The notes under the pieces were generated by a model. It saw only the letters and a program-made list of their open reading frames with translations. It did no database searches and was not told the DNA's origin. A DNA stretch of 11,075 nucleotides from DASQFQ01 sp035633075 (GTDB taxonomy: Bacteria > Actinomycetota > Thermoleophilia > Solirubrobacterales > Solirubrobacteraceae). Positions 1 through 6,014 of the stretch are shown in pieces. The stretch's first letter is position 1. Each line of letters starts with the position of its first letter. A program made the translations under genes and the position numbers. Location of the stretch: contig DASQFQ010000191.1 of assembly GCA_035633075.1 (NCBI GenBank), positions 1-11,075 of the forward strand. The letters run 5' to 3'.

Positions 1-657
1 CTGTGGCGCGGGACGATCGAGTACCGCACGCCGCTGCTGTTCGCGGTCGGCCTGATCGGGGTGTTCCTGATCGGCGGCATCTCGGGGATCTTCCTCGCCG
101 TCTTCCCGGTCGACTGGCAGCTCACCGACACCTACTTCGTGGTGGCGCACCTGCACTACGTGCTGTTCGGCGGCTCGGTGTTCGGGATCTTCGCCGGGCT
201 CTACTACTGGTTCCCGAAGCTGTCGGGCCGGATGCTGTCCGAGGGGCTCGGCAAGGCCTCCTTCTGGACGATCCTCATCGGCTTCAACCTCACCTTCCTC
301 GTGCAGCACTCCGCCGGCCTGGACGGCATGCCGCGGCGCATCTACGAGTACTCCGAGCACTCCTGGACGGCCTACAACCTGATCTCCAGCGTCGGGTCCT
401 TCGTACTGGCCCTCGGGATCCTGCTGACCGTGATCAACGTCGCTCGCTCGCTGAAGGTGGGCAGGGTCGCGGGGCCGGACCCGTGGAAGGGCAACACCCT
501 CGAGTGGTTCACGTCCTCCCCGCCCCCGGAGAACAACTTCGACGTGGTGCCACGCGTGCGGTCGGTGGAGCCGATGAAGGACATCCGCCGCCAGGTCGAG
601 CAGCAGACGGGCGTACAGCAGCGTTTCGAGCCCGGACGGGCCCTGGTCGGCCCCTGA
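1..657 (+). CDS. ctaD: Cytochrome c oxidase subunit I, C-terminal part (partial, 5' end outside window)
   Basis: This is the last 218 residues of a heme-copper oxidase subunit I, the membrane subunit that reduces O2 to water and pumps protons. The reading frame is open from base 1. Visible are the helix X motif VVAHLHYV, whose two histidines (residues 50 and 52 of the fragment, codons 148-150 and 154-156) are the heme a3 and heme a ligands, the YYWFPK segment after it, and GMPRR (residues 109-113), whose arginines contact the heme propionates. The tail has NPW-like and SSPPP motifs shared with the second subunit I at 8361-10283; over the stretch from DTYF to the following SGR/TGR, 27 of 35 residues match. 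The Mg/Mn-site histidine of mitochondrial enzymes (HDTYY) is Thr here. The D- and K-channel and CuB regions lie upstream and cannot be judged. There is no fused subunit III. The next gene, ctaB, begins one base after the stop. Confidence 0.95.
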   Translation: MWRGTIEYRTPLLFAVGLIGVFLIGGISGIFLAVFPVDWQLTDTYFVVAHLHYVLFGGSVFGIFAGLYYWFPKLSGRMLSEGLGKASFWTILIGFNLTFLVQHSAGLDGMPRRIYEYSEHSWTAYNLISSVGSFVLALGILLTVINVARSLKVGRVAGPDPWKGNTLEWFTSSPPPENNFDVVPRVRSVEPMKDIRRQVEQQTGVQQRFEPGRALVGP

Positions 658-658
658 C

Positions 659-1561
659 GTGGAAGCCTCACGGGTCACCCAGCAGAGTGCGTGGGCACCG
701 GCGGGCGTGCGCGCCCTCGTCGCCGACTACGTCGCGCTGACCAAGCCGCGCGTCCAGTCGCTGCTGCTGCTCACGACGATCGCCACGATGTACGTGGCGG
801 GCGACCCGTCGCCGGGCCTCGTGGCGCTGACGTGCCTGGGCGGCTCGCTCTCCGCGGGCGGCGCCGGCGCCGTCAACCACTGGTTCGACCGCGACATCGA
901 CGCCCAGATGGCCCGCACTGCGACGCGGCCGGTGCCGGCCGGGCGGATCGCCCCGGGGGCCGCGCTGGCCTTCGGGATCGCGCTCGGCGCGCTGTCCTTC
1001 CTCGAGCTCTCGTTGGCGGTCAACGTGTTGAGCGCCTCGCTGGCGCTCGTCGGCTTCCTGGGCTACGTCCTGGTGTACACGATGTGGCTCAAGCGCTCCA
1101 CGCCGCAGAACATCGTCATCGGCGGCGCCGCGGGCGCTGTCCCGCCGCTGGTGGGCTGGTCGGCGGTTACCGGCTCGCTCGACCCGACCGCGCTCTACCT
1201 GTTCGCGATCGTCTTCTACTGGACACCGCCGCACTTCTGGGCGCTCTCGCTGCTGATGAAGGACGAGTACGCGCGGGTGGGCGTGCCCATGATGCCGGTG
1301 GTCCACGGCGAGGTTGAGACCCGGCGCCAGATCCTGCTCTACACGTGCCTGCTCTGCGTGCTCACGCTGCTCCCGGTCGCCTTCGGCTTCTTCGGCGCCC
1401 TCTACGCGACGGCGGCCGTGCTCCTCGGCGCCGGCTTCCTCACGCTCGCGCTGCGGCTCCAGCGCCGCGCCGACCGCCGCAGCGCGCTGCGCACCTACCT
1501 GTTCTCGCTGCTCTACCTCGCGCTGCTGTTCTGCGCGATGGTGGCCGACGCCCGGCTGTAG
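659..1561 (+). CDS. ctaB: Protoheme IX farnesyltransferase (heme O synthase)
   Basis: CtaB is an integral membrane prenyltransferase of the UbiA superfamily. It adds a farnesyl group to heme B to make heme O, the precursor of the heme A used by the aa3-type oxidases encoded on both sides. The 300-residue length is usual. The Mg/prenyl-diphosphate motif NHWFDRDID (N73, D77, D81) is followed by RTATRPVPAGR, a hallmark of the family. Further family signatures are YTMWLKRSTPQNIVIGG, FYWTPPHFWALSL and the KDEYARVGVPMMPVV loop. Several hydrophobic helices alternate with these loops. The GTG start at 659 lies one base after the subunit I stop, with no good Shine-Dalgarno, so translation is probably coupled. 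An in-frame GTG at 707 would drop the first 16, poorly conserved, residues and cannot be excluded. Confidence 0.96.
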   Translation: MEASRVTQQSAWAPAGVRALVADYVALTKPRVQSLLLLTTIATMYVAGDPSPGLVALTCLGGSLSAGGAGAVNHWFDRDIDAQMARTATRPVPAGRIAPGAALAFGIALGALSFLELSLAVNVLSASLALVGFLGYVLVYTMWLKRSTPQNIVIGGAAGAVPPLVGWSAVTGSLDPTALYLFAIVFYWTPPHFWALSLLMKDEYARVGVPMMPVVHGEVETRRQILLYTCLLCVLTLLPVAFGFFGALYATAAVLLGAGFLTLALRLQRRADRRSALRTYLFSLLYLALLFCAMVADARL

Positions 1562-1564
1562 AAT
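1559..1564 (+). promoter_or_regulatory. Possible -10 element (TAGAAT) for a near-leaderless transcript
   Basis: TAGAAT fits the TANNNT -10 pattern and ends 9 bases before the ATG at 1574, which has no Shine-Dalgarno. The TAG is also the ctaB stop codon, so the match could be chance. I see no convincing -35. It is listed because the same arrangement recurs before coxB (7265) and, with 8 bases, before the RsbU-like gene (2768). Confidence 0.25.
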
Positions 1565-1573
1565 CGCCTGCCG

Positions 1574-1684
1574 ATGAACCGCCGACTCGCGCGCAGCAAC
1601 CTCCGAACCGGGCTGATCGCCGGGGCGATCATGCTCTTCATGTTCGGGATGACCTTCGTGGCCGCGCTCGCCTACACCGCCTGA
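1574..1684 (+). CDS. 36-residue single-helix membrane microprotein, Cox11-anchor-like
   Basis: A short ORF (M N R R L A R S N L ... ending A L A Y T A) begins 12 bases after ctaB and stops in TGATG, so it overlaps the next start by one base. A basic N-terminus (four Arg in the first 11 residues) precedes one hydrophobic helix of about 22 residues, predicted N-in. The pattern NRR...LRTGLIAG...MFGMTFVAAL.Y resembles, from memory, the membrane anchor of the copper chaperone Cox11/CtaG (RTAL...GM.GL.FA.VPLY) and the tiny 'cytochrome oxidase small assembly protein' of proteobacteria. The copper-binding domain with its CFCF motif is absent. Position between ctaB and a subunit IV-like gene supports a role in oxidase assembly or as a small oxidase subunit. 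Being real rests on coupling, composition and context; function is inference. Confidence 0.7.
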   Translation: MNRRLARSNLRTGLIAGAIMLFMFGMTFVAALAYTA

Positions 1685-1911
1685 TGGCCGCGCGCGAGCC
1701 CGACGCCCCGCCCGTCGGAGAGGAGCTGCACCTCCCGAGCCCCAGCCTGATGCCCGTCCTCAACGCGGCCGGTGTGGTCCTCGCCCTGCTGGGCCTGACG
1801 CTCGGGCGCGGCCTCATCGTCGTCGGCCTGTTGCTCTTCCTCGTCACGCTCGTGCTCTGGATCCGCGATGTCTCGCGGGACATCGACGAGCTGCCGGGGG
1901 ACCCGCACTGA
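1684..1911 (+). CDS. Small two-helix membrane protein, oxidase subunit IV-like
   Basis: This 75-residue protein starts at the ATG of a TGATG overlap with the microprotein, so the two are translationally coupled. A soluble, acidic N-terminus (about 20 residues, EPDAPPVGEEL) leads into LPSPSLMPVL and then two hydrophobic helices (about residues 23-38 and 41-60) joined by LGRG. It ends in a charged tail, WIRDVSRDIDELPGD. A P/S-rich entry followed by two glycine/leucine helices and a W-R tail is what I recall for the C-terminal half of actinobacterial cytochrome c oxidase subunit 4 and small subunit IV of caa3 oxidases. The location in the oxidase operon agrees. There is no catalytic motif, so the assignment is by shape and context. 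Upstream in-frame codons exist but would run through ctaB. Confidence 0.72.
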   Translation: MAAREPDAPPVGEELHLPSPSLMPVLNAAGVVLALLGLTLGRGLIVVGLLLFLVTLVLWIRDVSRDIDELPGDPH

Positions 1912-1933
1912 TCGGCTCCGCGGCGCTGCGCGC

Positions 1934-2770
1934 ATGAGCGGTGCGCCCTCCTCGGCCCGGCTTCGCGCCGATGCCGAGGCCCTGCGGGCGCTGCATCGTC
2001 CTGGCGACCCGCTGGTGCTCGTCAACGTGTGGGACGCCGCGAGCGCGCGGGCGGTCGCGGCGGCGCCGGGGTGCCGGGCGATCGCGACCGCGAGCTGGTC
2101 GATCGCGGCGGCGCACGGGCTGCCCGACGGGGAGCGGATCGGGCGCGAGCAGATGCTGGCCGCGGTGCAGCGTGTCGCCGCCGCGGTGGAGCTGCCGGTG
2201 ACCGCCGACCTCGAGGCCGGCTACGGGGGCACGCCTGAGGAGGTGGCCGAGACGACGGCGGGCGCGCTCGCCGTGGGGGCGGTCGGCTGCAACCTCGAGG
2301 ACGGCACCGGGTCGAAGCCGCTGCGCCCGGCGGCCGAGCACGCCGCGCGCGTCGCGGCGGCGGTCGCCGCCGCCGAGCGGTCCGGGGTCGGATTGGTGGT
2401 CAACGCGCGCACGGACGTCTACCTGGTCGAGGCCGGCGAGCCGGGCGGGCGGCTCGCGGCCGCGCTCGAGCGCGGTCGCGCCTACCGCGACGCGGGCGCC
2501 GCCTGCATCTTTGTGCCCGGGGTCGGCGACCCCGGCGAGATCGGCCGCCTGGTGGAGGGCATGGAAGCTCCCGTGAGCGTGCTCGCGACGGCCGACGGCC
2601 CGTCGCTGTCCGAGCTCCGCGAGCTCGGCGTGGCACGCGTGAGCTTCGGGCCCGGCCCCTTGGGCGTGGCGCTGGCGGCCCTGCAGCGGGCCGCCGGCGC
2701 TCTGCTCGCGGGCGAGGCGCTCCCGGAGGACCTGCGGTTCCGCCTCGCCCCCCCGGCCCGGCCCGCATAA
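1934..2770 (+). CDS. PEP mutase / isocitrate lyase superfamily protein (PEP_mutase subgroup)
   Basis: A 278-residue (beta/alpha)8-barrel enzyme of the isocitrate lyase/PEP mutase superfamily, which makes or breaks C-C or C-P bonds next to an oxyacid carboxylate with Mg2+. Visible motifs are VLVNVWDAASARA (residues 28-40), the metal-site TADLEAGYGG (D92, E94), VGCNLEDG (N120, E122, D123) and VNARTDVYL (R160, D161). The cysteine loop (KKCGH/KRCGH) of true isocitrate and methylisocitrate lyases is absent; GCNLEDG stands in that area, as in the broad subgroup annotated 'isocitrate lyase/phosphoenolpyruvate mutase family'. Substrate cannot be told. ATG 1934 was chosen because conserved sequence starts soon after it; the frame is open back to an ATG at 1868, but that would overlap the preceding gene. 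There is no clear Shine-Dalgarno. Its link to the oxidase or stressosome genes is unclear. Confidence 0.88.
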   Translation: MSGAPSSARLRADAEALRALHRPGDPLVLVNVWDAASARAVAAAPGCRAIATASWSIAAAHGLPDGERIGREQMLAAVQRVAAAVELPVTADLEAGYGGTPEEVAETTAGALAVGAVGCNLEDGTGSKPLRPAAEHAARVAAAVAAAERSGVGLVVNARTDVYLVEAGEPGGRLAAALERGRAYRDAGAACIFVPGVGDPGEIGRLVEGMEAPVSVLATADGPSLSELRELGVARVSFGPGPLGVALAALQRAAGALLAGEALPEDLRFRLAPPARPA

Positions 2771-2773
2771 GCT
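2768..2773 (+). promoter_or_regulatory. Possible -10 element (TAAGCT) before the stressosome operon
   Basis: TAAGCT fits TANNNT and ends 8 bases before the GTG at 2782, which has no Shine-Dalgarno. It overlaps the TAA stop of the preceding gene, so chance is possible, and no -35 is seen. If real, it would make a near-leaderless mRNA and separate the signalling operon from the enzyme gene upstream. Confidence 0.25.
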
Positions 2774-2781
2774 TCGCCCCC

Positions 2782-4314
2782 GTGGGGGTGGAGAACTCAG
2801 ACTCGGCGGCCGAGCAGGCCGCGGACATCGCGCTGCGATCGCTGTCGGACGAATACGCGGCGGCCTTCACCGCACACCTGGCGGAAGGCGGCGAGAGCGG
2901 CCTCGGCGCCGCCTGGGGCCTCGGCCGCAAGGCGGTGACCGAGCAGCACGGGGTGATCGACCTCGCCGAGGCCCACCACCAGGCGCTCGAGGCCGCCCTG
3001 GTCGACGCGCCCGAGCGACACCCGGAGATCGTCCAGGCCGCCGCCGACTTCCTGCGCGAGAGCCTCTCGACGTTCGAGATCGCCGCGCGCGGCTACCACG
3101 AGGTGCAGGAGCTCGCCCGCATCGAGCACGAGCACGTCGAGCAGCTGCGGGCCCTGGCCGACGCCTCCGTGGCAATCAACTCCACCCTCACCGCCGAGGA
3201 GATCCTCCAGCTCACCGCCGACGCCGCGCGGTCGGTGATCGGCGTTCAGCGCGCCTCGGTGGCCATCCTGAGCACGGAGCCGCGCCAGAACCCCATCACC
3301 GCCACCTCCCCCGCCGACCTCGCCGAGGGGGAGTCCGACCCCGCGCGCCTGAGCGTCGTCCTGCGCAGCCATGGGCGGGACCTCGGCACCCTGGAGGTCG
3401 TCGACGCCAAGGGCCGCGAGTTCACCGCCCGCGACGACGCGATCCTGACCCAGCTCGGCCAGCTGGCGTCCGTGGCCATCGCCAACGCCCGCCTCTACGG
3501 CCGCGAGCGGATGATCGCCCGCACGCTGCAGCAGTCCCTGCGCCCGGGCGCGCTGCCCGGGGTGCCCGGGCTGGCCGCCGCGGTCCGCTTCCACCCCGCG
3601 GGCGAGGGCGTGGAGCTGGGCGGCGACTTCTACGACCTCTTCCGCGCGCGCGACGGCGGTTGGGCGGCGCTGATCGGCGACATCCAGGGCAAGGGCCCCG
3701 AGGCGGCGGCCGCCACCGCCCTGGCGCGCCACACCCTGCGCGCCGCCTCGGCCTACGAGCACCGCCCGAGCGGCGTGCTCTCGCTGCTGCACCGCGAGCT
3801 GCGCGAGCAGCTCGTCGACGGGCGCTTCTGCACGGTGGCCTACGCCTACATGCAGGTGGTCCCCGGACACGTGCGCGTCGAGCTCGCGTGCGGGGGCCAC
3901 CCGCTTCCGCTGGTCGTGCATACGGACGGCCGCGTCGAGGAGGTCGGGCGTCTCGGCACGCTGCTGGGCTCCGACGCCGAGCCGCTGCTCGCCGACGTGG
4001 TGCTCGAGCTCCACCACGGCGACGTGCTGGTGCTCTACACGGACGGGGTCACCGAGATACGCCGCCATCGCCGCGAGGTCTTCGGCTTCGACGAGCTCGT
4101 CGCCCTGCTCCGGACAAGCGGAGGGCTGCGCCCGGACGAGGTCGCGGGACGCATCGAGCAGTCGGTCTCGCACGCCTCGATGGGTCGGCTGCGCGACGAC
4201 GTGGCGATCCTCGCGCTCGGTCCGGAGGCGGCCGAGGACGGCGCGCCTGTCATGCTTCCCGACCGTCCGGACGCCGCCGCGGCCGCCACCCCAGAAAAGG
4301 AGACCGATGGCTGA
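2782..4314 (+). CDS. rsbU: RsbU-type serine phosphatase: RsbT-binding domain + GAF + PP2C (SpoIIE)
   Basis: A 510-residue PPM phosphatase with three domains. Residues about 20-110 resemble the N-terminal domain of Bacillus RsbU that binds RsbT (Y..AFTAHL.E..E..L..AW.LGRKAV..Q, then H..ALEAAL). Residues about 120-240 form a GAF-like sensor ending LASVAIANARLYGRER. Residues about 245-480 are the PP2C/SpoIIE catalytic domain with its metal aspartates: LGGDFYDL (D282), GDIQGKGPEAA (D300), LYTDGVTE (D421) and RDDVAIL (D472-D473). All key acidic residues are present, so it should be active. Bacillus RsbU has no GAF, so this version may integrate a small-molecule signal with RsbT binding. The usual substrate is a phosphorylated RsbV/anti-anti-sigma STAS protein, not found here. 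The C-terminal 30 residues look disordered. Start is GTG 2782; GTG 2788 is an equal alternative. It overlaps rsbR by 8 bases. Confidence 0.93.
   Translation: MGVENSDSAAEQAADIALRSLSDEYAAAFTAHLAEGGESGLGAAWGLGRKAVTEQHGVIDLAEAHHQALEAALVDAPERHPEIVQAAADFLRESLSTFEIAARGYHEVQELARIEHEHVEQLRALADASVAINSTLTAEEILQLTADAARSVIGVQRASVAILSTEPRQNPITATSPADLAEGESDPARLSVVLRSHGRDLGTLEVVDAKGREFTARDDAILTQLGQLASVAIANARLYGRERMIARTLQQSLRPGALPGVPGLAAAVRFHPAGEGVELGGDFYDLFRARDGGWAALIGDIQGKGPEAAAATALARHTLRAASAYEHRPSGVLSLLHRELREQLVDGRFCTVAYAYMQVVPGHVRVELACGGHPLPLVVHTDGRVEEVGRLGTLLGSDAEPLLADVVLELHHGDVLVLYTDGVTEIRRHRREVFGFDELVALLRTSGGLRPDEVAGRIEQSVSHASMGRLRDDVAILALGPEAAEDGAPVMLPDRPDAAAAATPEKETDG
4297..4303 (+). promoter_or_regulatory. 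Strong Shine-Dalgarno for rsbR (AAGGAGA)
   Basis: AAGGAGA ends 3 bases before the ATG at 4307, inside the end of the phosphatase gene. It is one of the clearest ribosome binding sites in the window and fixes the rsbR start within the 8-base gene overlap. Confidence 0.75.
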
Positions 4315-5203
4315 GAACTCCCACCAGGTCCCGGCTGACGACCATGGCGAGAGCAGCGCGGACCTGCTCAGGGAGCTCGTCTCCCACCTGCGCGCCAACC
4401 GGACCCAGCTGCGCGAGGAGTGGGCAAGGCGCATCACCGACGCGCGACTGATGACGGCCCTGACCCAGGAGGAGATCTTCTCCGAGGCGACCTCGGTCTA
4501 CGACAACTACGTCGAGGTGCTCGAGACCGGGTCGGTCGAGGCGCTGCAGGACTATGCGCGCAACCTCTCGGAGCGCATCATCCCGCGCGGGGTGGAGACC
4601 GACGAGGTGCTCGGCATCGTGCTGCTGCTGCGCGACGTGCTCGCGCGCTCGCTGTTCGAGAAGTACCAGAGCGATTTCGACCTGCTCAACCGCGTCCTCA
4701 ACGCCTACGAGCCGGCTGCCAACCGCATCGGCAACACCGTGGCGGTCAACTTCGTCCAGGAGCGCGAGCGCGTCATCCGCCAGCAGCAGGAGGCGATCCG
4801 GGAGCTCTCCACCCCGGTGCTCCAGGTGCGCGAGCGGCTGCTGATCCTCCCGATCATCGGCGTGCTGGACGGCCAGCGGGCCCGCCAGCTCACCGAGCAG
4901 CTCCTGCGCGGGATTCGCTCCAACCGCGCGAAGGTCGTCGTAATCGACATCACCGGCGTCCCGACGATCGACTCCACCGTCGCCAACCACCTGGTGCAGA
5001 CGGTCGAGGCCTCGCGGCTGATGGGCGCCAGCGTGATCATCACCGGCCTGTCCTCCGACATCGCCCAGACGCTCGTCACGCTCGGCGTCGACCTCTCGAA
5101 GGTCAACGCGGTGGGCGACCTGCAGGGCGGCATCGAGGAGGCCGAGCGGCTGCTCGGCTACGAGGTCAGCCAGGGCGAGTACCTGCCGTCCGAGGTCCGC
5201 TAG
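4307..5203 (+). CDS. rsbR: RsbR-type stressosome protein (helical sensor domain + STAS)
   Basis: RsbR proteins form, with RsbS, the large stressosome complex that sequesters the kinase RsbT; their N-terminal domains point outward and sense signals. Here residues about 18-150 are an all-helical domain resembling RsbRD_N-type sensors, with no heme- or flavin-binding motif I can see. A linker helix (QERERVIRQQQEAIREL) leads into a C-terminal STAS domain (about 170-285: STPVLQV..LLILPIIGVLDGQRAR, DITGVPTIDSTVANHL, LGASVI-like MGASVIITG). The Bacillus RsbRA phosphosite T205 aligns with S223 in the IDS motif. The T171 position aligns with G189 in LDGQRA, so that site cannot be phosphorylated. Spacing between the two is 34 residues in both proteins. 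Length (298) is normal. Start set by AAGGAGA upstream; rsbS begins 6 bases after the stop. Confidence 0.95.
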   Translation: MAENSHQVPADDHGESSADLLRELVSHLRANRTQLREEWARRITDARLMTALTQEEIFSEATSVYDNYVEVLETGSVEALQDYARNLSERIIPRGVETDEVLGIVLLLRDVLARSLFEKYQSDFDLLNRVLNAYEPAANRIGNTVAVNFVQERERVIRQQQEAIRELSTPVLQVRERLLILPIIGVLDGQRARQLTEQLLRGIRSNRAKVVVIDITGVPTIDSTVANHLVQTVEASRLMGASVIITGLSSDIAQTLVTLGVDLSKVNAVGDLQGGIEEAERLLGYEVSQGEYLPSEVR

Positions 5204-5209
5204 CCGCTC

Positions 5210-5584
5210 GTGGCCGTCCCCATCCTCAAGCAGGGCCCGGTGCTGATCGCCTCGATCCAGACGGCGCTCACCGACACCGACGTCCTGCAGCTCCGCGAGG
5301 ACGTCATGGCGCAGGTCACGCGCCACCGCTCCCGCGGGATCATCGTCGACGTCACCGCGCTGGACGTCATGGACTCCTTCGTGTCGCGGTCGCTGCGCGG
5401 GATCGCGCACATGACCCGGCTGCGCGGCGCGGAGACGGTGATCGTGGGCATCCAGCCGGAGGTCGCGTTCGCGATGGTCCAGCTCGGGATGCAGTTCGAG
5501 GACGTGCAGACCGCGCTCGACCTCGAGGAGGGGTTGGCTCTGCTGCGCACCCAGCTCAAGGAGCCACTCGACGGTGCCGGATGA
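5210..5584 (+). CDS. rsbS: RsbS, stressosome STAS scaffold and RsbT antagonist
   Basis: A single STAS domain of 124 residues that with RsbR builds the stressosome core and binds RsbT until phosphorylated. It closely follows Bacillus RsbS along its length: PILK near the N-terminus, VLIASIQTAL, IIVDVTALDVMDSF, MTRLRGAETVIVGIQPEVA, and LEDVQTALDLEEGL near the end (as EDVQTALDLEEGLALL). The phosphorylatable serine (Ser59 in Bacillus) is S56 in the VMDSF motif, codon 5375-5377. The GTG start at 5210 is 6 bases after the rsbR stop; no strong Shine-Dalgarno is seen, so it is likely coupled to rsbR. The end overlaps rsbT by 11 bases. Confidence 0.96.
   Translation: MAVPILKQGPVLIASIQTALTDTDVLQLREDVMAQVTRHRSRGIIVDVTALDVMDSFVSRSLRGIAHMTRLRGAETVIVGIQPEVAFAMVQLGMQFEDVQTALDLEEGLALLRTQLKEPLDGAG
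5558..5563 (+). promoter_or_regulatory. Shine-Dalgarno for rsbT (AAGGAG)
   Basis: AAGGAG within the 3' end of rsbS lies 10 bases before the GTG at 5574. It supports that start rather than the ATG at 5581, which is in another frame. Confidence 0.5.
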
Positions 5585-6014
5585 GTCTCGCATCGCGATC
5601 GAGTCCGACGCGGACGTCGTCACGGCGCGCCAGCGCGCGCGCGAGCTGGCCGCCGACCTCGAGCTGAGCAGCACCGACCAGACCCTGCTGGCGACCGCCA
5701 TCTCCGAGGTGGCGCGCAACATCACCACCTACGCCACCCGCGGCGAGGTCCGGTTGCGGATCATCCGCGACAACGGTGGTCGTCCGGGGATCGAGGTGGT
5801 CGCCCAGGACGACGGGCCGGGGATCGACGACGTCGCCCGGGCGATGCAGGACGGGTACACGACCGGCGGCGGCCTGGGGCTGGGGCTGCCGGGTGCGCGG
5901 CGCCTCGTCGACGAGTTCCACGTACAGAGCGCCGTGGGGCAGGGCACCACCGTGACGCTCGTGATGTGGGGGCGCTCGCCGACGCGCGGGGTCATGCGAG
6001 GCGCCGGTGGGTGA
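5574..6014 (+). CDS. rsbT: RsbT, stressosome serine/threonine kinase
   Basis: A GHKL-type protein kinase of 146 residues that phosphorylates RsbS and RsbR under stress, leaves the stressosome and then activates an RsbU phosphatase. The N box is AISEVARNITTYA (E45, N49), the G1 box DDGPGI (D80-I84), and the G2 box GGGLGLGLPGARRL (about 98-111). The sequence DGYTTGGGLGLGLPG lines up without gaps with DGFSTSGGLGAGLPG of Bacillus RsbT, and DEFHVQS..G.GT follows as expected. All nucleotide-binding residues appear present. The protein is about 13 residues longer than Bacillus RsbT because of a C-terminal tail (SPTRGVMRGAGG). Start GTG 5574 overlaps rsbS by 11 bases; the end overlaps rsbX by 8, so R, S, T and X form one translational unit. 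Confidence 0.96.
   Translation: MPDESRIAIESDADVVTARQRARELAADLELSSTDQTLLATAISEVARNITTYATRGEVRLRIIRDNGGRPGIEVVAQDDGPGIDDVARAMQDGYTTGGGLGLGLPGARRLVDEFHVQSAVGQGTTVTLVMWGRSPTRGVMRGAGG

Noticed and set aside
1868..1933. Earlier ATG start for the PEP mutase-family gene
   Set aside because: It would add 22 Arg-rich residues overlapping the end of the 75-residue membrane protein, while family similarity starts after ATG 1934.
2797..4437. 546-residue minus-strand frame opposite the RsbU-like gene
   Set aside because: Antisense shadow of a gene whose catalytic motifs are intact on the plus strand.
4250..5728. 492-residue minus-strand frame opposite rsbR and rsbS
   Set aside because: Low-complexity antisense translation; the plus strand carries clear STAS-domain genes with matching starts and overlaps.
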